Made by a program: the position numbers and the translations under genes. Of a DNA stretch of 27,308 nt, positions 15,483 through 23,922 are shown one piece after another. Under the pieces are notes generated by a model. The model was not told the origin of the DNA. It ran no database searches and saw nothing but the letters and a program-made list of their open reading frames with translations. The stretch is from Acidobacteriota bacterium (GTDB lineage Bacteria > Acidobacteriota > Terriglobia > UBA7540): NCBI GenBank assembly GCA_003224665.1, contig QHZM01000006.1, positions 1 through 27,308 of the forward strand, read 5' to 3'. Numbering within the stretch: the stretch's first letter is position 1; every line of letters begins with the position of its first letter.

Positions 15483-15797
15483 TTGAATACTGACGGCGCG
15501 ACACGATTCTCCGAAGTCGAGGGAGGCCTCAACGGGATGACCGTTCGCAGTTTCGAGAAATTAATCAAGGCGAGTCCTTTCCAATTCGAGAAGTTCGAGG
15601 CCGTTCCCATTCGGGCGGTAAGGCGACTCCACAACCGGTTTACCCGAGAGCTCTTTACTTCCGTCGTGCGATCGAAGTTGATCAGGAAGCCCTCTCGGGA
15701 TCAAGGGTCTGAGTCATCGGGTGATGCACACTTCCAGCCTCGCCTGAAGACTGCTGCTTCCCAATCCGGCGAAAGTGACCCGGTCCGGAAACCTTAG
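15483..15797 (+). pseudogene. C-terminal remnant of a SAM-dependent methyltransferase
   Basis: The open frame encodes NTDGATRFSEVEGGLNGMTVRSFEKL and continues through FEAVPIRAVRRLHNRFTRELFTSVVRSKLIRK. This matches, from memory, the C-terminal segment of class I methyltransferases common in polysaccharide loci, which end in a similar DGAxRFxxVEGGLNxMTxRxFExL block. The SAM-binding N-terminal part is absent: an in-frame stop lies at 15465-15467 and no DxGxGxG-type motif is upstream. The last 30 or so residues are not family-like and probably read past a lost stop. It is a decayed fragment, not a working gene. It does not obviously belong with the methyltransferase N-terminus at 26089-26487. Confidence 0.6.
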
Positions 15798-15930
15798 CGC
15801 CGCCCACCGTCACTTTGGAACCCGATTTCAGGCGCGACAGGCCAACGGGCAAGAATCAGCGGGCTGCGCCATATTCCGCCGCACAAGGGTGAAACCGACG
15901 CGTGAGTCCGCTGGCAGGTGAAATACAAGT

Positions 15931-17157
15931 ATGAAGATCCTGTGGGTTAAAGCTGGGGGCCTCATTCCCCTCGATACAGGAGGGAAGATTCGAAGTTACC
16001 ACCTCCTGAAAGAGCTCGCGAACAAGCACGAAGTCACGTTGTTCACCTTCTACCCCGCTCACCCCGATGACCGCCATCACGAACTGGAGCGGGTTTTCAG
16101 CCGCGTCGTGTGCCTGCCGCTTCAGATTCCCGGCCCGGGGAGTTTCGGCGACTACCTGAACTATTTCTGGAACCTCTTCGGTCCATACCCCTATGCGATG
16201 GCGAAATACTACCGTCCCGGTCTGGCGGACGCACTGCGCAAGCTCGTGATGTCCGAGACTTATGAAACCATCGTGTGTGATTTTCTCGTTCCGGCAGGCA
16301 TCATCCCCTGGGACGCGCCTGTCCCCAAAGTCCTCTTCACTCACAACGTCGAAGCGATAATCTGGCAGCGGCATTATCAATGCGCCCGGAATCCCATCTG
16401 GAAATCCGTATACTGGCGGGAATACCGCACCATGAAACGGGTCGAGAGCCACTACCTCGAACGCGCCGATCACGTCTTGACGGTCTCCGAAACCGACCGG
16501 GATTATTTCGCGCGTTTCATCGCCCCCTCGAAGATCACCGTCATCCCGACGGGTGTCGACGCGGATTTTTTCCGCCTCCAGCGGGTTCGAGAGCGTCCCA
16601 ATACTTTGGTTTTTACGGGTTCAATGGATTGGCTGCCTAACGAAGACGCCGTGCTCTACTTTGTCGAGGCGATTTTGCCGCACATTCAACGCCGAATTCC
16701 GGACGCGACGCTGCGGGTCGTGGGCCGCCGTCCGTCGAGCCGGCTGATGGCTCTCGCGGGCAGGAACGATCACGTGGACGTCACCGGCGGAGTTGAGGAC
16801 ATTCGCGCCTACGTCCGCGACGCCTCGGTCTATGTTGTGCCCCTTCGAATCGGAGGCGGTACGCGGTTGAAGATTTTTGAAGCGATGGCGATGGGTAAAG
16901 CGGTCGTCGCAACTTCCGTCGGCGCGGAAGGCCTGCCGGTCGAACATGGCAAGGACATCATTCTGACAGACGACCCGGCAGAGTTCGCGGAGGCCGTTTC
17001 GGCGCTTCTTGCGAATCCCGCAGCACGAGAAAAATTAGGCAAAGCAGCCAGGAGCTTGGTGGAGGAAAAGTATAGCTGGGCGTCTGCAGCCGCCCGCCTC
17101 GAAATGGTCCTCGCAAGAACTGCGAAGAAGAATTCTAGTCGAACAGGTTCCCCTTAA
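15931..17157 (+). CDS. Glycosyltransferase family 4
   Basis: The 408-residue product starts at ATG 15931 with AGGTG about 10 bases upstream. The two-domain GT-B plan is visible. The N-terminal acceptor domain begins MKILWVKAGGLIPLDTGGKIRSYHLLKELA. The middle has FTHNVEAIIWQRH and the linker DHVLTVSETDRDYF..ITVIPTGVDADFF. The C-terminal nucleotide-sugar domain has VFTGSMDWLPNEDAV, VVPLRIGGGTRLKIFEAMAMGKAVVATSVGAEGL and GKDIILTDDPAEFAEAV. The E..AMG.PVV segment (EAMAMGKAVVAT) is the GT4 EX7E-like donor site. It would transfer a hexose from a nucleotide sugar to the growing lipid-linked repeat unit at the cytoplasmic membrane. The donor and acceptor cannot be read from sequence. It is complete, and its last 23 bases overlap the end of the convergent GT4 gene. 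Confidence 0.9.
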   Translation: MKILWVKAGGLIPLDTGGKIRSYHLLKELANKHEVTLFTFYPAHPDDRHHELERVFSRVVCLPLQIPGPGSFGDYLNYFWNLFGPYPYAMAKYYRPGLADALRKLVMSETYETIVCDFLVPAGIIPWDAPVPKVLFTHNVEAIIWQRHYQCARNPIWKSVYWREYRTMKRVESHYLERADHVLTVSETDRDYFARFIAPSKITVIPTGVDADFFRLQRVRERPNTLVFTGSMDWLPNEDAVLYFVEAILPHIQRRIPDATLRVVGRRPSSRLMALAGRNDHVDVTGGVEDIRAYVRDASVYVVPLRIGGGTRLKIFEAMAMGKAVVATSVGAEGLPVEHGKDIILTDDPAEFAEAVSALLANPAAREKLGKAARSLVEEKYSWASAAARLEMVLARTAKKNSSRTGSP

Positions 17158-18254
17158 CGGTTCGTTCGCCACCCGCAGCCACGTCCGGCGAATCCCGATC
17201 CCGCTTCAAGGCTCTGCGCGCGGGCTCCCGGGCCAAGGACCTCAGCGTGGACTGATAAACCTGCAACCACTGCCCGCGGACGGCCGACCAGCAATAGTGC
17301 GAGCACTCGTGATAGGCGTTTTGCGCCAGCCTCAAGGCGAGTTCCGGCTCCCAGGTGTCGAATCCCCTCCGCCGCTGTACTGGCGACCGGCGTCCCGGAA
17401 GCGAAGGCTTCCAGGATCGAAACAGGCATGTTGTCCAGCCAGGACGCATTGACGAAGATGTCGGCCTGAGCGTAAGCGGACGCAATCGTCTCCCGCGAGG
17501 AAACACCCGCGAACTCGACGTCAGCCAGCTCTAAATCTCGCACGAGGGCCCGTATCTCCGCCTCCCGTGATCCCTTTCCCACCAAGACCAAACGCGCGCT
17601 GGAAAACTTCTTCTTGACCTCCGCATAGGCACGCACGACAACATCGACACTGTAGTAGGGCTCAAACCCGCGCGTACAAACTAGCCGCGGCCGCAATGGG
17701 CGCCGGGGGCGGTAAGAAAACCGGTCCACGTCGATAAAGTTCGGCAAGGCCCGCGACTCGATGCCGAACTCACCGAACACCTCAACGAGGTACCGCGATG
17801 GAACAACAATTTGGTCAGCCCGCCGCAGAACCGCGCGAGCCGATCGCCAACGGCGAAGATGGTCACGGGCCTCTGCACTGTGATAGTTGATCACGGTCTT
17901 CCGTTTCCTGAGCCGAGCGACCAACCAGGCCGGGAAGACGGCCAGCATGAATGACCAATAAGAAGCCGAAAAGATGTGCGCGATTTCAACCTCCCCCAAT
18001 GCGCGCCAAAGGGCCATGAGATAAAAAGGCATCCGCAGCACTGTCCGGAGGTAAGGGATGCTTCCGGTCCACACGAGCCAACGCGGGAGAGTCGGGTCAA
18101 TGGGTACGAAACGGGCCTCAACCGCCGGGTCGTTCTGCCAGTGGCGAACAAGCAGGTCGGCTTGAACCGACTGCCCTCCGACCCATTTCAGCGACGGAGC
18201 AATAATTGCGATACGCACGCGCCCGGATGATTGCTCGGCCGTACGACTCTCCAT
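17135..18254 (-). pseudogene. Glycosyltransferase family 4 with an out-of-frame deletion in the donor domain
   Basis: The preferred start is ATG 18254 (MESRTAEQ), with AGAGG about 9 bases upstream; ATG 18332 is further off. The frame encodes RVRIAIIAPSLKWVGGQSVQADLLVRHW, HIFSASYWSFML, NYHSAEARDH, VPSRYLVEVFGEFGI and the donor-site region NMPVSILEAFASGTPVASTAAEGIRHL. It then switches: the expected C-terminal helix appears in another frame (WEPELALRLAQNAYHEC, QWLQVYQS) and ends at TAG 17135-17137. About 25 residues (the usual TGLL..PGD segment) are missing at about 17350-17362. Read without a frameshift, the frame would end at 17154 with 40 unrelated residues. The opening APSLKWVGGQSVQADLL matches the broken GT4 at 21427-22180, so the two were paralogues. 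Genuine mutation or sequence error cannot be told apart here. Confidence 0.75.
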
Positions 18255-18416
18255 CAATCTTCGACCTCTTTCTTCGTTAAGCCAGTCCGACCCTTCCAGC
18301 CCGCGGAGGAAAAAAGGGAGGCGTTTTTCCATCGGACCGCGACGGCGGAGAAAAGCCAGCGAGCACGCCCCCGAAAAGCGCCCAGGCGGGCTGCTGGTTC
18401 GATGGCAATCCCCAGG

Positions 18417-19223
18417 TTACGCCGACTTTAACGACGCGTGCCTCCCGAGGAAAGCCGTGAGTTCAGGGCGCATGGCCAGCCCGCCGGCCAGAAGGCCGGA
18501 AACGAGAACAGACTTGTTGTTAAATGAAAGGGAGAGACCTTCCAGGCCTTGAGCAAAACCACCTGCCGCTTCGACCAAGGCGACGCCCGCGGCAATGTCC
18601 CATTCGTTTTTGGGAGAAAGTGTCCAAGTCGCATCGGCCATGCCCGCGGCGACAAGTGCCAGCTTGTAGGCAACCGAGCCCATCGGCCGGATGACGAAAG
18701 GAGCCTTTCCAAAACGCTCCCACTCTCCTCGTTTGAACTCGCTGCGACTGGCCAGGATGACGGCTCCGTTCAAGCACTCCCTCTTCGTGGCCTGAACGGG
18801 TCTATCGTTGTACGTCACTCCCTCAGAGACCGAGCCGAGGAAAAGCTCCCCCGTAACAGGATTGCAAACGCCCCCCGCCACCGGCCGCCCATTTTCCACC
18901 ATCGCCACGGACACGCACCACTCGGGGACTCCAGCGAGAAATTCCATCGTTCCGTCGAGAGGATCAACCACCCAAACCCGACTCTTTTCCAAACGTCTGA
19001 AATCGTCCACTCTTTCTTCCGAAAGCCAGCCTTCTCCTTCCCGAAGAAGGACTTCCCTGAGCACCCGGTCCACTGTCCGATCGGCTTCGGTAACGGGCCC
19101 GTACCCCGAGGACTTGGGTTTGGCTTCCAGGGACCCGGCAAGAAAGGGAACGAGAGCCTTGCTGGCTGAGTCCAATGCTTCTCGAATTCGCTTCAGAGTT
19201 TCCGGCCCAGACCCGTTATCCAT
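18417..19223 (-). CDS. cysQ: CysQ/inositol-monophosphatase family phosphatase
   Basis: The 268-residue product from ATG 19223 shows the complete lithium-sensitive, Mg-dependent phosphatase signature. VTEADRTVD lies near the start, then LSEERVDD (metal-binding Glu), WVVDPLDGTMEFLAGVPEWCVSVAM at about 83-107 (DPLDGT metal site), GSVAYKLALVAAGMADATW, and EWDIAAGVALVEAAGG (second metal-site Asp). The family includes 3'(2'),5'-bisphosphate nucleotidase (CysQ), inositol monophosphatase and histidinol phosphatase. Motifs alone do not decide among them. The neighbouring PAPS-making enzyme favours CysQ, which hydrolyses the PAP left by sulfotransferases or PAPS reductase. The TauE-like stop codon sits inside TAGGAGGG just upstream, giving an AGGAGG about 14 bases before the start, longer than usual. 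Confidence 0.85.
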   Translation of the reverse strand: MDNGSGPETLKRIREALDSASKALVPFLAGSLEAKPKSSGYGPVTEADRTVDRVLREVLLREGEGWLSEERVDDFRRLEKSRVWVVDPLDGTMEFLAGVPEWCVSVAMVENGRPVAGGVCNPVTGELFLGSVSEGVTYNDRPVQATKRECLNGAVILASRSEFKRGEWERFGKAPFVIRPMGSVAYKLALVAAGMADATWTLSPKNEWDIAAGVALVEAAGGFAQGLEGLSLSFNNKSVLVSGLLAGGLAMRPELTAFLGRHASLKSA

Positions 19224-19241
19224 TCGGAAACGAGGTCCCTC

Positions 19242-19664
19242 CTAGACCCACAGCATCCTTGCTCCGGTGGCAAACAAGACGACGCCAAGGACTCGCTTCA
19301 CCCAATAGCTCGGCAACGCCGTGCCCAGTCGGACGACCACCAATGACCCGGGTACAGAACCGGTGAACAAGGGAAATACTAAATCGGGGTCCACTGTGCC
19401 TAACCGAAGGTGGAGAAGGCCCGTGAAGCCGGCGAGCGCAAAAGCGTGCATGATATCCGTGCCTACCAGAGTGGCCGGGGCAGATGGCACGAACAGCAGG
19501 AGAAGCACAAAGATGACGCTGCCCGAGCCTACGGCAATCGTGGCGTGCACGCGGAGAAAAAAGATCAAGATAGGAAGTAAAAGTACGCCACCGCCCAATC
19601 CGGCCTGACCCACGAAAGTTCCTACGAACATCCCGACAGTAATTTTCAGGATCAATAGAGACAT
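19242..19664 (-). CDS. TauE/SafE-like permease, shortened by an apparent in-frame internal deletion
   Basis: The 140-residue product begins MSLLILKITVGMFVGTFVGQAGLGGGVLLLPILIFFLRV, the usual start of TauE/SafE permeases. It ends with their typical last third (PATLVGTDIMHAF, TGLLHLRLGTVDPDL, FTGSVPGSLVVVRL, LPSYWVKRVLGVVL). Family members are about 250 residues. Here the middle is absent and the two halves meet at AVGSGSVIF near 19515-19530. Family members carry a VGSG-type motif in both halves, so the join could reflect recombination between them. It is in frame, so a four- or five-helix membrane protein could still be made. TauE proteins export sulfite, sulfoacetate or similar anions; the place between ATP sulfurylase/APS kinase and CysQ fits sulfate or sulfite handling. 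Function after such a loss is doubtful. Confidence 0.7.
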   Translation of the reverse strand: MSLLILKITVGMFVGTFVGQAGLGGGVLLLPILIFFLRVHATIAVGSGSVIFVLLLLFVPSAPATLVGTDIMHAFALAGFTGLLHLRLGTVDPDLVFPLFTGSVPGSLVVVRLGTALPSYWVKRVLGVVLFATGARMLWV

Positions 19665-19718
19665 GGATTGTTTATGGCAGTGTGCCCCCTTTCCCGAGGG
19701 CGAGGGACACCGCTCAAT

Positions 19719-21335
19719 TTAACCGCCCGTCACATGCGAGGACGAGGACTCGACATCCCGTTCGTTTACTCCGATGAACCCCTGCCGCTCCTTGCGATCT
19801 CGCGACTCGCAAACCGCCAGAGGCGTCGCAACGTGGACCAACACGAATCTTCCGTGCGCTTGGACCATCGCCCGCACTTCTTTACGGATCTGATCGTAAG
19901 GGGCAATCGGAGCGCAGATGGCGATCCCGCCGTTTTTCGAAATCTCGGACGCCACAAAGCCGATACGCCGGATGTTAATGTCACGGTGCTCACGCGAAAA
20001 GCCGAGCTCGGACGACAGATGCTTCCGGACGATGTCGCCATCGAGCAAGGTCACCGGCCGGCCGCCCATCTCCAGGAATTTGACTCTCAGGACATTCGCA
20101 ATAGTGGATTTTCCTGCTCCAGAAAGCCCGGTGAAGAAGAGTGTAAATCCCTGACGGTGCCGGGAAGGGTAGCTGCGTTGCAGCTCGCGTGCCACTTCAG
20201 GAAATGTAAACCATGCAGGGATTTCCCGCCCCTCTGCAAGGCGCCGCCTCAGTTCAGTTCCCGAAAGGTCGAGCGCACGCGCCCCAGGAGGGACTTCGTC
20301 CTCGGGGAAATAAGCATCTTGATCTTCGAGGTAGACCATCATGTTAAACGCGACCATGTTGACGCCGAGTTCGTGTTCATGGGCCCGGAATAACTCCTGC
20401 GCGGCATAAGGCCCGTAAAATGGCGTACCGGCTGAGTTCTTCCCCGGGCCGGCATGGTCTCGCCCTACGATGATGTGGCTGCAGCCATGATTCTTGCGGA
20501 CGATGGCGTGCCAGAGAGCTTCGCGAGGCCCCCCCAAGCGCATGGCCAGGGGAAGCAGAGCGAGCTTGACCGTGGCTTTCGGGTATCTTGCAAGGATAGC
20601 CTGGTAACACCTTACCCTGACGTAGTATTCCACGTCACCAGGCTTGGTCATGCCTATGGAGGGATGAATCAGAAGATTGGCCTCAACCTGTTTTGCGGCT
20701 CGCAGGGTCAGCTCCTGATGGGCCCGATGCATCGGGTTCCGTGTCTGGAAGGCGACCACTCGACGCCAACCGAGCCGGATGAATTCCGCTCTCAGCTCGG
20801 ACGGAGTCAAACGCAGGGCGCGGAAATCATAATGCGAAGGCAGTTGGACGCCTTCCAAACGACCGCCGATGTACCAAGGGTGTGTCTGGTTTAATAAATA
20901 CTCCACACCCGGGTGTTCGGTGCTGACGGTCCCGTAAACGGCCTCCGCCTCCGCGAGCCGATCCGGTTTCCAGACCTCCGCAACATGCAAGACAGCCAAC
21001 ATCACGCCCTCGGGGTCGCGCAAGGCGATCGTTTCTCCGGGGGCGGTAGACCGCGCAAACTCCTCGGACACGTCGAAAATAATGGGGATGGGCCACAGTG
21101 TCCCATCCCCCAGGCGCATCTTGCAGCACACGCCTTCATAATCAGCGCGCGACATGAACCCGCGCAAAGGAGAAAAACCGCCCGTCAGCAGGAGCTCCAG
21201 ATCGCACAACTGGCGCGCCGAGAGGTCCCACGAGTGCCAGCCCCGTGATTCGGCCTGTAATTCGAACGTGCGCTCTTGAGTCGCCAGGAGGTTTATTAAC
21301 TGTCCGCCGTGCGGTGGAACAAGATGCTCCCTCAT
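19719..21335 (-). CDS. Bifunctional sulfate adenylyltransferase / adenylylsulfate kinase, C-terminus abnormal
   Basis: The preferred start is ATG 21335 (MREHLVPPHGG) with AGGA 9 bases upstream; the frame extends to 21422 but without family resemblance. ATP sulfurylase, about 1-385: LLLTGGFSPLRGFM, QTRNPMHRAHQELT near 193-206 (QxRNPxHxAH, ATP site), HPSIGMTKPGD, VGRDHAGPG. APS kinase, about 395-538: GLSGAGKSTIAN (P-loop, about 402), LLDGDIVRKHLSSELGFSREHRDINIRRIGFV, ICAPIAPYDQIR, VHVATPLAVCESRDRK. Together they convert sulfate via APS to PAPS. After RDRK (about 19790) the usual 60 or so C-terminal residues, including the APS-binding GLYAKARAG..FTG segment and final helix, are replaced by about 22 residues (ERQGFIGVNERD...VTGG). 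Kinase activity is therefore doubtful unless this is a sequence error. Order sulfurylase then kinase, as in fused bacterial forms. Confidence 0.9.
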   Translation of the reverse strand: MREHLVPPHGGQLINLLATQERTFELQAESRGWHSWDLSARQLCDLELLLTGGFSPLRGFMSRADYEGVCCKMRLGDGTLWPIPIIFDVSEEFARSTAPGETIALRDPEGVMLAVLHVAEVWKPDRLAEAEAVYGTVSTEHPGVEYLLNQTHPWYIGGRLEGVQLPSHYDFRALRLTPSELRAEFIRLGWRRVVAFQTRNPMHRAHQELTLRAAKQVEANLLIHPSIGMTKPGDVEYYVRVRCYQAILARYPKATVKLALLPLAMRLGGPREALWHAIVRKNHGCSHIIVGRDHAGPGKNSAGTPFYGPYAAQELFRAHEHELGVNMVAFNMMVYLEDQDAYFPEDEVPPGARALDLSGTELRRRLAEGREIPAWFTFPEVARELQRSYPSRHRQGFTLFFTGLSGAGKSTIANVLRVKFLEMGGRPVTLLDGDIVRKHLSSELGFSREHRDINIRRIGFVASEISKNGGIAICAPIAPYDQIRKEVRAMVQAHGRFVLVHVATPLAVCESRDRKERQGFIGVNERDVESSSSHVTGG

Positions 21336-21426
21336 AGTTTCGAATCCTATTCCTGGGTCGAGTCGGTTGTTGAACCCCGGCAAACCTGCCGGAGCGTCGG
21401 CAGTCGAATTTCGCGACGCCACATTT

Positions 21427-22180
21427 CTAGACAGTCAGGCTGACCGGCTGTGCAACCGTGCCGCCGGTCTTCTCCTGCACCCTGGCTGGTTGCCAACCTT
21501 TTTCAGCCAGCAGGTCCAAGTAAAGCTGCTGATAGCGCTCCCGCATCCGGCTGAGACTGAAACGATCACGCGCCAAGCTCCTGGCGCGCACGCCCCATTC
21601 GGTTCGGAGCGATGGCTGCTGGAGCAAAGGTTCAAGAGCCTCCGCCAGCTTTTCTTCGTTATCGAGCGGAACAAGCCGGCCCGTCTCTCCATCCAGTATC
21701 AATTTCGCATTCCCCCCACGTGGGCCGCCACCACCGGCTTACCGGCCGCCCTCGATTCAAGAACTGTCTTCGACAAGCTTTCGGAAAGGGAAGGGAGTAC
21801 GGAAATGTCCATTGCCGCCAAAACGACGGGGATGTCCTGCCGCTCGCCCAGGAACCTGACTCGATCAACCAGGCCGAGTGTCTTCGTCATCCTCTCCAGG
21901 ACTGGGCGGAGGGGGCCGTCACCCACGAACAGAATCTCGAAAGACAGAAATCTGGGCGCAAGCCGCGCGGCGGCGCGCAGAAAGACTGAATGGTTTTTAA
22001 CCGGGCTATTCATGCGCGCGATCAAGCCCACCCGCACCACTCCAGGCCGCGGCGGCAGGGCCGTCTCGCCAATGGCGCACAAGCAGGTTCCGCCTGCACG
22101 GCCTGTCCTCCGACCCAGCGCAAGGTGGGAGCTACAAGCGCCACGCGCAGCCGGATTGAACTAGCCGTAGGGTCTCGCAT
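21427..22180 (-). pseudogene. Glycosyltransferase family 4 with two lesions
   Basis: The N-terminus reads from ATG 22180: MRDPTASSIRLRVALVAPTLRWVGGQAVQAE, closely like the opening of the gene at 17135-18254. At about 22080-22090 the frame breaks, and the protein resumes in another frame at PPRPGVVRVGLIARMNSPVKNHSVFL, the start of the donor domain. About 140-150 residues of the acceptor domain are missing. The donor site follows (VLPSLSESLSKTVLESRAAGKPVVAAHVGG). A second frameshift lies at six G residues (C run at 21712-21717 on the plus strand): one more G would restore ...VGGNAKLILDGETGRLVPLDNEEKLAEAL. That last part runs to 21427. The homopolymer lesion is the kind made by slippage or sequencing error; the large deletion is not. 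Confidence 0.75.
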
Positions 22181-22214
22181 TTCTCGCCACTACCCTCGTT
22201 TGCCTTTCGAGTTG

Positions 22215-23390
22215 TCACCCGGGTAGACGGGATGCCGCACCTGCCTTTGTTCGGTCGCGCCACATCGTCTTGCGGGTTGCGTCGCGTCGACGCTGTCCCT
22301 CCTCATAAAGTTGCCTGAGCTCTAATAGTGTCCGGTCAAAACTGAAGTGGGTGAGTGCCCGTTCACGTCCCGCACGGGCGAGCCGATCAGCCAACTCCTG
22401 GTCACGCAGCACCCGGAGGATGGCTCGCGCTAAGGCTTGCGGGTCACGTGCAGGAACCAACAAGCCACTTACTTCGTCCTCGATGATCTCAAGGACCGCT
22501 CCAATGCGAGTTGCCACAACGGGAAGGCCCGCGGCGAGCGATTCCAAGATCACGTTCGGAAAACCTTCCGCCCACGAAGGAAGCACGGACAGTTGACAGC
22601 AGCCCAGCAGGTCCGGTACGTCCTCTCGACGCCCGAGGAATAAGAAGTTGTTCCGCACTCCTAGGCCTTCAGCCTTCGCTTCGAGGCCAAGCCGCTCGCG
22701 ACCATCACCGATCAGAAGAAATCTAGTTTCCGGGAGCACCGAGCAGATGACGCGAGCTGCTTCGATTAAGTCGACATGCCCTTTCTCCTCGACGTTCATA
22801 TTGGCCACAACGGCAACAAGCTTGTGTTTGGAATCTAAACCCGGAAGCAGTGCTTCGCGATTCCCGTGCTGCTTTGCAAATCGCTCAGCATCTATACCGT
22901 TCTGGACCACGCGGATTGTGCTGGCATCGAAGCCCTCTTCCCTCACCAGAAAATCACGAACCGTCGCGGAGTTTGCGAGTACAAAGGTTGACAGACTTTG
23001 GACTCGACGTAATAGTTTTCTATTTCGAGGCGTATACCACCACCAATGCGACAGGTCCCGACGGCTGGAAATAATAACGGGAATTCGCGCCATCCAGGCT
23101 GCCGGTACCCCAAGAAGATTCGAATACAAATCGTGGGTGTGGACCACATCGAATCGCTCGCACCGAAGAAAATGCGTTAGGCGAAGCAGTTGACAGAACC
23201 CTCGGGGGCTGAGGAGCCCGCCTTGGGGGTGAAAGTCCGCGACGGGAATTCCAGCCTTTTGCAACATCTCGAGATAAGGTCCCTCGGTACTCAGGCAACC
23301 AACGGTGACAGAATATCGACCGGAGTTCATTCGACGAGCAACCTGCACAGCCTGGTTTTCAGAGCCTCCCAGATTGAACGATTCCACCAA
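22215..23390 (-). CDS. Glycosyltransferase family 4, N-terminus slightly truncated
   Basis: The 391-residue product is a near-complete GT-B enzyme. It has VESFNLGGSENQAVQVARRM at the very start, FDVVHTHDLYSNLLG, VIISSRRDLSHWW, VLANSATVRDFL, IRVVQNGIDAERF, VVANMNVEEKGHVDLIEAA, FLLIGDGRERLGLE, and the donor site LLGCCQLSVLPSWAEGFPNVILESLAAGLPVVATRIGAVLEII. The family normally has about 5-8 residues (first beta strand, MKVLxV type) before VESFNLGG. Here none can be found: the first codon is TTG 23390 or GTG 23387, inside the end of the acetyltransferase frame, with only AAGGA some 15 bases upstream. A small deletion fusing the two genes probably removed both the start and the intergenic space. 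Its specificity is unknown. It is in the same transcript as the PAPS and AsnB genes. Confidence 0.82.
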   Translation of the reverse strand: MVESFNLGGSENQAVQVARRMNSGRYSVTVGCLSTEGPYLEMLQKAGIPVADFHPQGGLLSPRGFCQLLRLTHFLRCERFDVVHTHDLYSNLLGVPAAWMARIPVIISSRRDLSHWWWYTPRNRKLLRRVQSLSTFVLANSATVRDFLVREEGFDASTIRVVQNGIDAERFAKQHGNREALLPGLDSKHKLVAVVANMNVEEKGHVDLIEAARVICSVLPETRFLLIGDGRERLGLEAKAEGLGVRNNFLFLGRREDVPDLLGCCQLSVLPSWAEGFPNVILESLAAGLPVVATRIGAVLEIIEDEVSGLLVPARDPQALARAILRVLRDQELADRLARAGRERALTHFSFDRTLLELRQLYEEGQRRRDATRKTMWRDRTKAGAASRLPG

Positions 23391-23812
23391 GTGGAACCGC
23401 GCGAAATCCTTGCAGGGACCCCGACCGCAATACTCCGCGGCGGCACGGAGCGGATCACGACTGCGTTGGCGCCGATTACCGAACCCTCTCCGACCACGAT
23501 ATCACCCAGGACCTTGGCGCCAGCAGCGATGAATACGTTATCTTCGATCCTCGGGACCTCAGGCTTCTCATTTCGTCCGCCTATCGTGACGCCTTGGGCA
23601 ACAAAAACATTCTTGCCGATTTTCACGCGCGGATGGATAACGACACCTATCCCCCAATATCCGACCTCGAACCCGTCCCCGATTTCGACGGTATAGGGAA
23701 CATAACAGTGAAACACCAGCACATTCAGTATTTCGACGAGCCTAGGGAGTAAGGGAATCCGGTGGAGGTAGAGCCAGCGCGCCAATCGATAGTAGGTGAC
23801 GGGGTTAAACAT
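23327..23812 (-). CDS. Serine-acetyltransferase-like hexapeptide acyltransferase, C-terminus altered
   Basis: The 161-residue product from ATG 23812 begins MFNPVTYYRLARWLYLHRIPLLPRL. It then shows left-handed beta-helix hexapeptide repeats (about 40-135: IGDGFEVGYWGIGVVIHPRVKIGKNVFVAQGVTIGG, IEDNVFIAAGAKVLGDIVVGEGSVIGANAVVIRSVPPRSIAVGVPARI). This is the short CysE-like type common in exopolysaccharide loci, which lacks the CysE N-terminal helical domain and usually O-acetylates a sugar using acetyl-CoA (inference). GVPARI normally marks the end, but here about 25 unrelated residues follow and the frame overlaps the downstream GT4 start by 64 bases. That tail looks like read-through into the truncated GT4 after a deletion. 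The helix itself is intact, so activity is likely retained. Confidence 0.82.
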   Translation of the reverse strand: MFNPVTYYRLARWLYLHRIPLLPRLVEILNVLVFHCYVPYTVEIGDGFEVGYWGIGVVIHPRVKIGKNVFVAQGVTIGGRNEKPEVPRIEDNVFIAAGAKVLGDIVVGEGSVIGANAVVIRSVPPRSIAVGVPARISRGSTWWNRSIWEALKTRLCRLLVE

Positions 23813-23922
23813 CTGTTCTCATGCTCAGCGTCTTACCGCTCCATCAGCTATGCCCGGCCGGACGGTGCCTCCGTCCATCTCTCATTCGAAGTCCTTGAAC
23901 CCCCGGGCGTACAATGATCGCT

